Shown here: one piece after another, positions 1 through 9,100 of the stretch | How positions within the stretch are numbered: position 1 is the stretch's first letter | Layout of the letters: each line of letters starts with the position of its first letter | Assembly: GCA_024698345.1 (NCBI GenBank) | Contig: JAILRH010000081.1 | Coordinates: 1 to 42,296 of the forward strand | DNA from: Lachnospiraceae bacterium | GTDB lineage: Bacteria > Bacillota > Clostridia > Lachnospirales > Lachnospiraceae | Length of the DNA: 42,296 bases | Direction of reading: 5' to 3' | Program-made: the position numbers and the translations under genes | The notes under the pieces: model-generated | Seen by the model: only the letters and a program-made list of their open reading frames with translations | Told to the model about the DNA's origin: nothing | The model's database searches: none

Positions 1-1
1 T

Positions 2-157
2 ATAGATGCTACTAAGCTTAACAAACATTTATTGGCAACAGAGGAATTGGCATATGTACAGCAGATAGCTTGTGATGTAAATGGTGACGGTTATGTTGAT
101 AACAAAGATGCGGCAATGATTTCAAGATATCTGGTTGGAAAAGAGAGTATAGAATGA
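2..157 (+). CDS. C-terminal fragment of a dockerin-containing protein (5' end outside window)
   Basis: The reading frame is open from the window edge and gives about 51 residues before TGA at 155-157. The fragment has the pattern of a type I dockerin: the end of a first calcium-loop/helix repeat (IDATKLNKHLL), a short linker, then a complete second repeat with the loop DVNGDGYVDNKD and helix AAMISRYLVGK. Dockerins dock secreted enzymes or structural proteins onto cohesins. The stop codon overlaps the start of the next gene in an ATGA, so the two are probably translationally coupled, and that next gene encodes a cohesin. What the missing N-terminal part does (enzyme, binding module or scaffold) cannot be seen. 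The dockerin call is secure; pairing with the neighbouring cohesins is inferred from position. Confidence 0.85.
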   Translation: MDATKLNKHLLATEELAYVQQIACDVNGDGYVDNKDAAMISRYLVGKESIE

Positions 158-1296
158 GACGTATATTATTAGCTTTATTGATTGTTTTTCTTAGTATTTC
201 TTCACATCAAAACAGTGTCAAGGCTGATGAAAGTGCACTGGTATTTTCAGATGAAATAATTGATGTCGGAAGTGATAATTATCTGGTACCGATTAAGATA
301 AACAATAATCCCGGTATTATGGGATTTAAGTTGAAGATTTCTTATGGGGACGGAGTGCTCGTAAACTCCGTCTCCAGAGGAGAGGTTACTAAAAGAGGAA
401 ATATACTTGATAATCATGTTACTTTCGCAGAAGAAAAATATTTTGAAGTGATGTGGAACAATATCAAAGAGATAAATACAAACGGAATCTTGTTTATTGT
501 CGGAGTTACTATTGATCCGAAATATCATGGAGAAATTAGATTTGATATTGTTTACAGCAGTCCTGACACGTTTAATGAACGATATGAGAATGTAATATTT
601 GATTGCAGAAATATCATAATAAGGAATAGTGCTGAAGAAAGTACTAAAGAAGAGCAAACGACCAAAAAGGAAACAATAAAAGATAATGCTGCTGAAACTA
701 AAACAAATGAAGAAAATGTCACAGCAAAGGAAAAAACAGAAGAGCTTGTTAAGGAACTTGAAACAATAAAGATTGTCAATGTCAGCGAATTTAAAGATGA
801 CGAGATAATCAGTAGTGCAAAAAAAGATAATGATAAAGGTTCTATGATAAATGAAATATCTGATGACAAACTATATGAAGCAGTAACGAAACAACTGCAA
901 AAAAACGGAATTGAGAATATGAGTGATATTCCGGCAGAAGAAAGACAGAACTTCGTGGAACAGGTGTTAGATAGTCTTGGTGTTACAGAAAAAGAAGGAA
1001 TGGAAGCGGACATAGAAGACACGGAAGATTCGGAAGTTAATCTTTTTGAATTAATAGAGCAGAGAGTTGAGGAACAAAAAAAGATAACTGCAGATGACAG
1101 TGGCGAGAGTAAGAACAATATCGTTTATGATGATAACAAAAAAGAAGATGATGGCAAAGATTTGAACGGAAATACCAATAAGTCTAAATATGACAAAAAG
1201 ACATCATCTATTGTAATACCTATCATAATAATTCTTGTAGCGCTTGGAACTGTTGGAAGTATTGGCATTTTTGTTCTGAAGAACAGAAAGGACTAG
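154..1296 (+). CDS. membrane-anchored secreted cohesin-domain protein
   Basis: This 380-residue protein has an N-terminal signal peptide (about 1-24), a cohesin-like beta-sandwich (about 28-155), a long acidic, Lys/Glu/Thr-rich spacer (about 156-350), and a C-terminal hydrophobic segment (352-374) followed by KNRKD, so the C-terminus should sit in the membrane. The cohesin signatures are VPIKINNNPGIMGFKLKISY, VMWNN and NTNGILFIVGV. Cohesins bind dockerins, and a cohesin on a transmembrane anchor would tether dockerin-bearing partners to the cell. No LPXTG-type sortase motif is visible. The start ATG overlaps the stop of the upstream dockerin gene, and the next cohesin gene begins 3 bases after this stop. 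Specificity is unknown and the domain is divergent from textbook cellulosomal cohesins. Confidence 0.82.
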   Translation: MRRILLALLIVFLSISSHQNSVKADESALVFSDEIIDVGSDNYLVPIKINNNPGIMGFKLKISYGDGVLVNSVSRGEVTKRGNILDNHVTFAEEKYFEVMWNNIKEINTNGILFIVGVTIDPKYHGEIRFDIVYSSPDTFNERYENVIFDCRNIIIRNSAEESTKEEQTTKKETIKDNAAETKTNEENVTAKEKTEELVKELETIKIVNVSEFKDDEIISSAKKDNDKGSMINEISDDKLYEAVTKQLQKNGIENMSDIPAEERQNFVEQVLDSLGVTEKEGMEADIEDTEDSEVNLFELIEQRVEEQKKITADDSGESKNNIVYDDNKKEDDGKDLNGNTNKSKYDKKTSSIVIPIIIILVALGTVGSIGIFVLKNRKD

Positions 1297-1299
1297 GGC

Positions 1300-3270
1300 A
1301 TGAAAAAATTTAAAGTATTTGGTTTATTTGTTATTCTAATGGCTATTGTAACAACAATTACCGTTGCTAAAGTAAATGCAACAGGAAGTGTAACTATTAA
1401 TGCAAATAAAGTTAATGCACAGTACACAGGTATTGTGCAGGTTCCTGTGAAAATCAGTAATAATTCGGATTTGCTGGGATTTGGATTTGAAATTAGTTAT
1501 GATGAAAAATACCTGGAACCGGATAGCGTGTCGGAAGGAACACTTATTACCGGAGGAACCTTTGATGACAGTATTGGAACAGTATACTCAAATCCTTTTA
1601 GAGTAATCTGGAATGATACTGCTCCAATAACAACAAACGGACAGCTGTTTGTTCTTAAATTTAAGGCGAAAAAGAGTGGAAATACAACAGTCACAATTAC
1701 AGGGATGAAGGATGATACATATGACAGCAACTATAATAAGTTGGAATCAAATGTTCTTAATGTAGATGTGACAATTACATGTCAGCATTCTTATGACGAA
1801 AAAATAGTGCAGGAAGCAACATGTACAAATGCCGGACTTAAGGAATACAAGTGTAAAGTTTGTGAATATTCGTATTCTGAAGTGTTACCGGCATTAGGCC
1901 ATGATTACAACAGCGTAGTTACCAATCCAACCTGCAAGTCAAAAGGATACACAACTCATACATGTTCTAGATGTAAGGATTCCTATATTGACAATTATGT
2001 AAATATGACATCACATATTTTTACAGTATCTCAAGTGGATGCAACATGTACTTCAAAAGGACATAAAGATTATCAGTGTAAGAATTGTGATTACGGCTTC
2101 TCGGAAACAATTGATGCGCTGGGACACGATTACACAACTGTAGTTACGAATCCGACATGTACATCAAAAGGTTATACAACTCATACATGTTCCAGATGTA
2201 AGGATTCCTATAGAGACAGTTATACAGATCCAACAGGACACAATCTTGTAAAAGATGAATATATAAATCCGACATGTACTGAAGAGGGTCATACAGAAGG
2301 TTATCATTGTTCAAAGTGTGGAGAAGTTGTAGTTGCTCAACAGGTAATACCAAAAAAAGGTCATGTTTACGAATTTGAAGTGATTGCTCCAACATGTACT
2401 GAGAATGGTTATACGATTTATACATGTATGTATTGTAAGGACAGTTATACTGATAATGAGGTGGCGGCGCTTGGACATGATGTAGTGGTTGATCCGGCCA
2501 AAGATGCAACCTGTACGGAAAGTGGACTTACAGAAGGCAGTCACTGTTCAAGATGTGGAAAGGTTTTGGTTGAGCAGCATGAAGTTGTTGCAATTGGACA
2601 TGTGTTTGGCGATTACGTTTCAAATAATGATGCGACATGTGATTCTGACGGAACAAAAACCGCGTGTTGTGAATTCTGTGATTTTACGAATACAGTTGTG
2701 GATGAGGGAAGCAGACTGACTCATGAATATGAGCTAATCGATAAAAAGGAAGCAACTGAAACAGAAACAGGATTTGAAACATATAAATGCAAACATTGTG
2801 GTGTAACATATACAAAAACAATACCTATGATTGAAACACCAACAAAGGAACAATCGACAACTGTATCCAAAGTTAGTAACAATCAGGAAACGACATCTAA
2901 AAAGGAAGACGAAAAAACAACTGCAAATGTTGTAGAGACGACAGCAAATGTTGTGGAAACAACAACTGCAAACCAAACGGTAACTAATAAAATTAATACA
3001 AAGATAACAAGTATCAAACAAAAGAAGAAAACATTGAAAATTGGTTGGAAAAAAGTCACTGGTATTGATGGATATGAAATACAATATTCAACATCAAAGT
3101 CTTTTAAAAAGCCTAAGAAATTAATCAAAAGACCAAATATAAAGAACGTAACGGTGAAAAAAATAAAATTAAAGAAAAAGTACTATGTGAGAATAAGAAC
3201 TTTTATTAGCGAGAACGGTAAAAGAATATATTCTGATTGGTCTAAAACAAAAACTAAGAAAACGAAATAA
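1300..3270 (+). CDS. secreted cohesin protein with nine Cys/His repeats and a C-terminal fibronectin III-like domain
   Basis: The 656-residue product has a signal peptide (1-27), one cohesin domain (about 30-157; VPVKISNNSDLLGFGFEISY, VIWNDTAPITTNGQLF), then about nine tandem repeats of roughly 38 residues (about 160-505). Each repeat follows (A/P)TC-x3-G-x5-C-x2-C with a GH closing many units, which resembles a small zinc-ribbon. A Thr/Ser-rich linker (about 510-565) leads to a very lysine-rich fibronectin III-like domain (about 565-656) with YEIQYSTSKSF and YYVRIRTF. No transmembrane anchor follows, so attachment may rely on the repeats or the basic domain; this is inference. The gene lies 3 bases after the first cohesin gene and ends the operon at a strong hairpin. 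Repeat 9 has lost the first Cys (EATETETG). Confidence 0.82.
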   Translation: MKKFKVFGLFVILMAIVTTITVAKVNATGSVTINANKVNAQYTGIVQVPVKISNNSDLLGFGFEISYDEKYLEPDSVSEGTLITGGTFDDSIGTVYSNPFRVIWNDTAPITTNGQLFVLKFKAKKSGNTTVTITGMKDDTYDSNYNKLESNVLNVDVTITCQHSYDEKIVQEATCTNAGLKEYKCKVCEYSYSEVLPALGHDYNSVVTNPTCKSKGYTTHTCSRCKDSYIDNYVNMTSHIFTVSQVDATCTSKGHKDYQCKNCDYGFSETIDALGHDYTTVVTNPTCTSKGYTTHTCSRCKDSYRDSYTDPTGHNLVKDEYINPTCTEEGHTEGYHCSKCGEVVVAQQVIPKKGHVYEFEVIAPTCTENGYTIYTCMYCKDSYTDNEVAALGHDVVVDPAKDATCTESGLTEGSHCSRCGKVLVEQHEVVAIGHVFGDYVSNNDATCDSDGTKTACCEFCDFTNTVVDEGSRLTHEYELIDKKEATETETGFETYKCKHCGVTYTKTIPMIETPTKEQSTTVSKVSNNQETTSKKEDEKTTANVVETTANVVETTTANQTVTNKINTKITSIKQKKKTLKIGWKKVTGIDGYEIQYSTSKSFKKPKKLIKRPNIKNVTVKKIKLKKKYYVRIRTFISENGKRIYSDWSKTKTKKTK

Positions 3271-3283
3271 TTAGATTGCTTAT

Positions 3284-3328
3284 CGACTCAGTACTTTAAA
3301 TTTGAAGTGCTGAGTCGGTGTGCTTTTT
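3284..3328 (+). terminator. rho-independent terminator of the cohesin operon
   Basis: A 13-bp stem with one mismatch or wobble (3284-3296 with 3305-3317, loop 3297-3304) is followed by TGTGCTTTTT. It lies 14 bases after the second cohesin gene. Confidence 0.75.
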
Positions 3329-3346
3329 AGAAAAGGTGGTGCTGTT

Positions 3347-4282
3347 ATGAAAAATGTAAGTAGATTGTTGATGCTTTTTGGAATGATTGTGTTTTTCAAT
3401 TGTATAAGCTGTAGTGAAAGTGTTGACGCAAAAGTGGTTCGCATGTCTCAATATGAGAGTATTTATTATGGCGGAAGTTATTATCAGTATATGGAGAAAT
3501 ATAACGCAGATGTACTTTTGGGAATTGATATTATGAAGTCAAATGATAACAAAAACTTTGGGTTGCATGATCATTTGTATGATGTGTTCAGCAGGCCGGT
3601 GATGATTGATAATACAATATACTATCTTGAAACAACCTCGTACTATTATAGTGATGGTGCACTTTTTTGGAAATTGAAATTATATTCATATGATATAGTA
3701 AGCACAAATAAAGAATATATTTCTGACATCTCAAAGACAGATACTAAGAGATACGGTGAAGCTTTTTTGAAGAGGGGTAATACAATATATATTCAGACTT
3801 ATGATGAAGATAGAGATGGATTAATAATATATGCTGTGGATCTTAACAGTAAAAAAACCAAGTTGATTTGTAAAAATCTGTATGCGATGTCGGTATTGAA
3901 TGGTTGTAATGATAATTATAAAAACTATCTTATATGTAAAAACAGAACTACTGGTGCAGGTGGTTTTGAATTAAGCGTTGTAAATCTGAAAACTAAAAAG
4001 GTGAAAAAAGTTTGCAAGAATGTAGCATGTATTTACGTAAAAGGAAAGTATGTTTATTATGTTGACAAAAAAGGTATTTTTTCAGAAGATGCAAGTTACA
4101 TGGAAGGATATAAGACAGCTAAAATAAAAAAATATAAATTTGGAGCGAAAAAAAGTAAAATCATAAAGAAGAAAAAAGTTAGAACTTCAACATATTTTTA
4201 CAATATGACTAAAAATAAAGTTTACTTTAGGGAAGTATGCGAAGATGGAAATACGAAGGAAGGAAAAATAAAGTTTAAATAG
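3347..4282 (+). CDS. secreted protein of unknown function, beta-propeller-like
   Basis: The start is set at ATG 3347 because AAAGGTGGT lies just upstream and a signal peptide follows directly; an upstream GTG at 3320 falls in the terminator tail of the previous operon. The 311-residue product has a hydrophobic N-terminal segment (about 6-25; the Cys residues there make a lipoprotein possible but the lipobox is poor). It then contains repeated short beta-rich blades of the form IYYLETTSYYY, LFWKLKLYSYD, GNTIYIQTYDED and GKYVYYVDKKG, resembling the DUF5050-like propellers common in clostridial surface proteins. The C-terminal third is strongly basic (KIIKKKKVRTS), as in other secreted proteins of this window. 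No catalytic motif was recognised. Function is unknown. Confidence 0.75.
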   Translation: MKNVSRLLMLFGMIVFFNCISCSESVDAKVVRMSQYESIYYGGSYYQYMEKYNADVLLGIDIMKSNDNKNFGLHDHLYDVFSRPVMIDNTIYYLETTSYYYSDGALFWKLKLYSYDIVSTNKEYISDISKTDTKRYGEAFLKRGNTIYIQTYDEDRDGLIIYAVDLNSKKTKLICKNLYAMSVLNGCNDNYKNYLICKNRTTGAGGFELSVVNLKTKKVKKVCKNVACIYVKGKYVYYVDKKGIFSEDASYMEGYKTAKIKKYKFGAKKSKIIKKKKVRTSTYFYNMTKNKVYFREVCEDGNTKEGKIKFK

Positions 4283-4332
4283 TTGATAGGATTGATAGAT
4301 TCATCTGTTACAAAAAGTCTTCTCAGTAATAT

Positions 4333-4361
4333 TTGATACATTAGCATCAAAATGGTACAAT
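4333..4361 (+). promoter_or_regulatory. sigma-A type promoter of the coiled-coil protein gene
   Basis: TTGATA (4333-4338), a 17-base spacer, then TACAAT (4356-4361). A TTTGAT/ATCAAA inverted repeat (4332-4337/4346-4351) overlaps it and a second one, TTCATG/CATGAA (4370-4375/4381-4386), lies around the expected transcription start. Confidence 0.6.
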
Positions 4362-4415
4362 AATACTTATTCATGGTATTCATGAAAAAAATAAGATTAA
4401 TTTAAGGAGGGGGAA

Positions 4416-5165
4416 ATGGCAAATTCCAGATTGAGAGCGTTGAGCGGATTGAATAATGACGGACAGGAGAATAAGGAGAGCAGATATTCTCAGTTGCAGA
4501 AAGAAGTGGCAAACAGAATAGATGAAAGAGATCTCAATCCAGTCATGGTAAGGAAACAAAAGATTGAACAAAAAGCTTTGGAATGTAAAGAAAATGATGA
4601 AGATAAGAGGAATGCCATTGAAGAAGTCGAAGGACAGATACAGCAGGTAAGGAATAAGATGTCTGCTATTAAAGATTATATTTCGCAGGCGGAGACTGTT
4701 TGTAATATGATGGATGAACTTGAAAAAACATTTGAAATGGTTATCAAGTCTTTGACTGTAAAGAAGAACTCTTCCGGTAAACTGTTTGGCGAAGCTATTA
4801 GTGACAGTGTGCTAAATGCAATGGGCAAGAACAAAACTTTAGATGATTTAATTGCTCAAAGGAACGGATTGGTTGATTACATAGAAAAGTTGGATGATGA
4901 AAATCCAATCAAGAGTATTACTAATGTAAAAGAATTCAAAAGAGTAAAGAATATTGAAAAGGACAGTAAGAGTACACCTTGGAATCAGATTTCAGGAATT
5001 ATTGGTATTAGAATGCAGAACGAAGCTGTTGCAACTATTGATATTCTGAAAAATGTGATTATGCAATGTTCCGACCTCAAGGCACAGTGTTATCTTATGG
5101 TAAATGATGAATTAAAAAAAGAAAATGATTTATATGATAAGATTGGCGAGATAGTAGGAATTTAG
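4416..5165 (+). CDS. cytoplasmic coiled-coil protein of unknown function
   Basis: The gene encodes 249 residues behind a strong AAGGAGGGGGAA ribosome-binding site. There is no signal peptide or membrane segment. Residues about 25-110 are charged and heptad-like (QKEVANRIDERD, IEEVEGQIQQVRNKMSAIKDY), predicting a coiled coil; the second half mixes helices with a short Gly-Ile-rich segment (NQISGIIGIRM). I do not recognise a family. It has its own promoter and is followed 37 bases later by the YgjP-like peptidase gene with no terminator between, so the two may be co-transcribed. A structural or adaptor role is possible but nothing in the sequence proves one. Confidence 0.7.
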   Translation: MANSRLRALSGLNNDGQENKESRYSQLQKEVANRIDERDLNPVMVRKQKIEQKALECKENDEDKRNAIEEVEGQIQQVRNKMSAIKDYISQAETVCNMMDELEKTFEMVIKSLTVKKNSSGKLFGEAISDSVLNAMGKNKTLDDLIAQRNGLVDYIEKLDDENPIKSITNVKEFKRVKNIEKDSKSTPWNQISGIIGIRMQNEAVATIDILKNVIMQCSDLKAQCYLMVNDELKKENDLYDKIGEIVGI

Positions 5166-5202
5166 AATATTACTGTTTCATTGTGGATAGGATAAATTTA
5201 TT

Positions 5203-5778
5203 ATGTTAGATAAATACAATTTATATTTAAACGAAAAATGCATTGAAGTCGAAGTGGTATATTCAAAAAGAAAGACACTTGGACTTGAAATAAAAGAAGG
5301 CAGGGTTAAGGCACGCATTCCGGAAAGGGTATCGGATAAGCGTGCTTCTTCCTTTATAGAAGAACACAGCGATTGGATTGAAAAAGGTCTTGAAAAGTGG
5401 GAGCGCGTAGCAAAAGAAAGAGAAAAATCAGACTTTAGGATTCCGTCACCGGACTGCCTGAGTCCCGGAGAAATAGAGAATATAAAGAACACTTTTGCAA
5501 GAAGGGTCGAATATTTTGCAGAGGTTATGGGAGTGACTTACGCAAGAGTAACCATTAGAAATCAAAAGACGAGATGGGGAAGCTGCAGCAGTAAAGGAAA
5601 TCTTAATTTCAACTATAAGTTGTTTTTCCTTGAAACAGAACTGATGGAATATGTAATAATACATGAGCTTGCCCACAGGGTTCATATGAATCATTCAAAG
5701 GAATTCTGGAATCTGGTAGGAACGTATTGTCCTGATTATAAGGAACGCAGAAAGCGACTGAAAGCAGTGAAATTCTAA
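5203..5778 (+). CDS. YgjP-like (DUF45) zinc metallopeptidase
   Basis: The 191-residue protein carries the family signature near its C-terminus: RWGSCSSKGNLNFN (about 124-137), then HELAHRVHMNHSKEFW (about 151-166), where the two His of HELAH and the downstream His are the expected zinc ligands and Glu the catalytic base. Length and arrangement fit the YgjP/DUF45 group of predicted cytosolic metalloproteases, whose substrates are mostly unknown; members often accompany type I restriction systems, but none is present here. The N-terminal half (RKTLGLEIKEGRVKARIPER) is the usual beta-rich lead-in. No signal peptide is seen. It probably shares a transcript with the upstream coiled-coil gene. Confidence 0.88.
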   Translation: MLDKYNLYLNEKCIEVEVVYSKRKTLGLEIKEGRVKARIPERVSDKRASSFIEEHSDWIEKGLEKWERVAKEREKSDFRIPSPDCLSPGEIENIKNTFARRVEYFAEVMGVTYARVTIRNQKTRWGSCSSKGNLNFNYKLFFLETELMEYVIIHELAHRVHMNHSKEFWNLVGTYCPDYKERRKRLKAVKF

Positions 5779-6123
5779 AGTGAATATATAACATTGTAAT
5801 AAGGTTATCAGGGTGCTAAAATTGGAAAAATTATTGTTCCATAAGAAGGATGATATCACGAAAATGAAAGAAAAATGCAAAAGAAATGCAAAGAAACAAT
5901 TTTTGCCAAAGGTAACCAAATTTTAGATTGGTAACGGTTTTTTAGTAAAATAGTATACAAAATGCACAAAAATACGACACACGCAATGTCTATAATTGAC
6001 GAATCGGATATAAAAACAGTTTTGCATATTCCTAAAATTATAGGCTGTATGTATAATATAATTAGAATTGCGTGTTTAGGAAGGGAAATAATGTATAGGG
6101 GGAGTAGAAAGGCGAGGTATACT
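5779..6123. other. intergenic region before the GH81 gene
   Basis: These 345 bases hold the terminator at 5912-5943, a possible small ORF (5813-5926), a weak promoter candidate (TTGGTA 5928-5933, 17-base spacer, TAGTAT 5951-5956) and a stand-alone TATAAT at 6052-6057. The giant frame is open from 5962, but that upstream extension has no ribosome-binding site and no signal-peptide character, so it is treated as leader. Confidence 0.5.
5912..5943 (+). terminator. probable rho-independent terminator upstream of the GH81 gene
   Basis: GTAACCAA (5912-5919) can pair with TTGGTAAC (5928-5935) with one A-A mismatch, followed by GG and six T (5938-5943). The stem is short, so confidence is moderate. 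The stop codon of a possible 37-codon ORF (5813-5926) falls in the loop. The segment 5928-5942 also resembles a CcpA cre box with two mismatches. Confidence 0.45.
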
Positions 6124-9100
6124 ATGAGAAAATTATTGAGAAAATTCATGTCTATTTCTTGTGCGCTTACAGTTATGGTAACAGGAATACCTGTTCAGTC
6201 TTATACTGTAGCAGCAGCAAGTCGCAGCTTCGATGACGAAGCAGTCAATGTTATGCTTGATTCAGGAGGATTCAAGACAGAACTTTACGGTGTTGGAACG
6301 GACAACTGGGGAGAGAGCTATAAGAGCAGAACTCAGACGTTGCCACCGTCTACTGTTTATCTCACAGACAATTACAAGAATACTGTAGGAACTGTACCAA
6401 CAAGTGATTGGGCAAGTTCAGTTGTTTTTGATAAGTATTCGGAGTCATTGTATGCCCATCCGCTTGCATACAGAGCAGCAAGCAACGGTATGCAGATGGC
6501 ATATCCTGCAGTGTTGGATGCAACATCAGGTATTGATGGTGAACCTATGGTAACAAGTTTGTTGAACGATGCGTCAGTTGAACTTGTTGTGGGAGCATCA
6601 GGTTTTTCGGCAAAGGATGCTAAGGTAGATAAGACAACGGACTGGACTTATGAGATAGTTATGGAGAACAGTGCAGGAACATCATCTATGCGTTCCACAA
6701 TCTCCAAAGGAACACCATTTGCGTATTACACATTTAGCAATCTCTCACCTACTATTTCTCTTGGAGCAGGCGCAACTTCATTAGCAATCTATAAGAATTC
6801 GACTTCGTCAAATGTTATAGGAGTAAGTCTTACAAACAAAACGGATGGAAAGACTCATTACTATCTGGTGGCAGCACCTGAGGGAACAACATGGACAAAC
6901 GCAGGAGGCAAACTCACAGCCAATCTTCCATCAGGTGGCAACTATATGTCAGTTGCCATATTACCGGACGGAACTGACAGTACATTCAGTTACTACCAGA
7001 GATATGCATTCAACTTTATTACTAATTCAACAGTTGAATGGGAGTATCTTCCAAATGCAGGAAAGGTTCTTACACGTTACAGCGTTGAGACAAAGAATAT
7101 GGCAACAGGTGCAAAAGGTGGAGACACAATTATGGCTCTTTACCCACATCAGTGGAGATATACAGATGCCACATTTACAGGATACACATACAGAACTATC
7201 CGTGGAACTATGAAGACAGTTGCAGGAACATCTTATACAACAAGTATGAATTACTCAGGTATTCTTTCGGCGCTCCCGACAACGTCTGATGAGGAATACA
7301 TCGGAACAATCAAGACCCAGCTTGGTTATTTATATGACTATAGAAAGAACAAGGATGATCCAAAATGGATTGCATTCCTTGAAGGCCAGTATGGCGGATA
7401 TGACACATATTGGGTTGGAAAGAATCTGAATACTCTTTCTGATGCAATTACAATCGCAGAACAGTATATGAAAAATGATGCCGACATGTCTACTATCACA
7501 AATGATATGTTAGAGGGAATGGAAAACTATCTTGAGTTCTGGTTCGATCCTTATCAGGCATACCAGAATGGAGATTTTGTGGATGATTACTTCTATTACA
7601 ATGCAGACTACGGTACACTTATCGGATATCCTGCATCATATAGTTCGGATAGTGAGATGAACGATCACCACTTCCATTATGGATATTGGATTAAGGCAGC
7701 TGCAACTATTGCAATGTATGATCCTGAATGGGCAAGTGAATGGGGCGGCATGGTATATGAGCTTATCAGTGATATCGCAAATACCAACAGAGATGGCAGC
7801 AGCTACAATGAGAACAGCCCTGCCAAGTATCCTTTCCTTAGAAACTTTGATATCTATGAAGGACATTCATGGGCATCAGGTATTGCTAATTATGAATATG
7901 ACGCAAACGGAAACATGATTGATCCAAACGGCGGACTCTCAGGGGGTAATAATCAGGAGTCTTCTTCAGAGTCGGTTAATGCTTGGGCATCACTTATTCT
8001 CTGGGGCGAGGCCGTTGGAAATACTAGAATCAGAGATTTGGGTGTTTATCTGTATACAACAGAAGTAGCAGCAGTTGAAGATTATTACTACGATGTTCAT
8101 GATGAGATATTTACAGACTCATATGAAGATAAAGGAAACTATGATGTTCAGACAGTAACAAGATTATTTGGTGGACGTTACGATCATACAGCATGGTGGA
8201 CTGAAAACTCTATCGAAGTAACAACTATTACAATGCTCCCTATTACAGGTGCATCGCTTTACATGGGTAAATACCCACAGAAGGTTAAGGCTGTTTATGA
8301 CAGTGTAAGCGAGCAGAGCAGACAATGGAATAACTTTGTTACAAATAAGAATCAGATATGCGCAAATTATGGAAAGACAGATATGCTTACAGATCCACAG
8401 ACTAACCAGGATGTTATGGCAGAGTATTATGCTTTCTATGATCCAAGTGCAGCATTTGCAAAATGGGACAAGACAGATCAGGGTAAGGTTGAAAATGGAG
8501 AGTCAAGAGCTCACACATATCACTACATTACATCCCTTATGCAGTATGGTAATCAGAATTTTGATATTACAGGTAGTACTGCAATGTCACTTGTTCTTGA
8601 GAAAAACGGAGTGAAGACATATGTTGCAGAGAATCATTCTGATTCCCCTGTAAGAGTATATTATTCAGACGGAGCTTACGTTGATGTACCTGCACGTACA
8701 AATTATGCGGGAGCAAAGACCGGAACCGGAGAAAATCCAAACGTTGATGACAGTGAACTTGGTTCAAACAAGAAGTTCGTGTTAGAGACATATTTGCAGA
8801 AATATGACGGCAGCGGCTATGAAATGACTTCAAAGTCAGTTGCAGTTAAGACAGAGGATAACACATACACATATGAACCTGCCACAATAAACGGATTCAC
8901 ATATGACAGAACTAATTCAAACAATCACCTTACAGTAGATGTTACAGAGGGAACAGTTGAGACTGTAAAAGTATATTACAAGAGAAATACTTACAGTATC
9001 AGTTATGTGTTAAACGGAGGAACAGTTGCTACTGCAAATCCAACAAGTTACAAGTTTGGATCTGAAATAGCACTTAATACAGCCACAAAGAAGGGATATA

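Noticed and set aside
352..1118. Long antisense frames inside the cohesin gene
   Set aside because: Shadow of the biased Glu/Lys/Thr codons on the plus strand; no ribosome-binding site or recognisable domain.
5928..5942. CcpA cre-like sequence upstream of the GH81 gene
   Set aside because: Two mismatches to the consensus, and the same bases form the right arm of a terminator-like hairpin.
5962..6123. Upstream extension of the GH81 frame to ATG 5962
   Set aside because: No ribosome-binding site there, and the signal peptide begins at MRKLLRKF (6124); the extension reads as untranslated leader.
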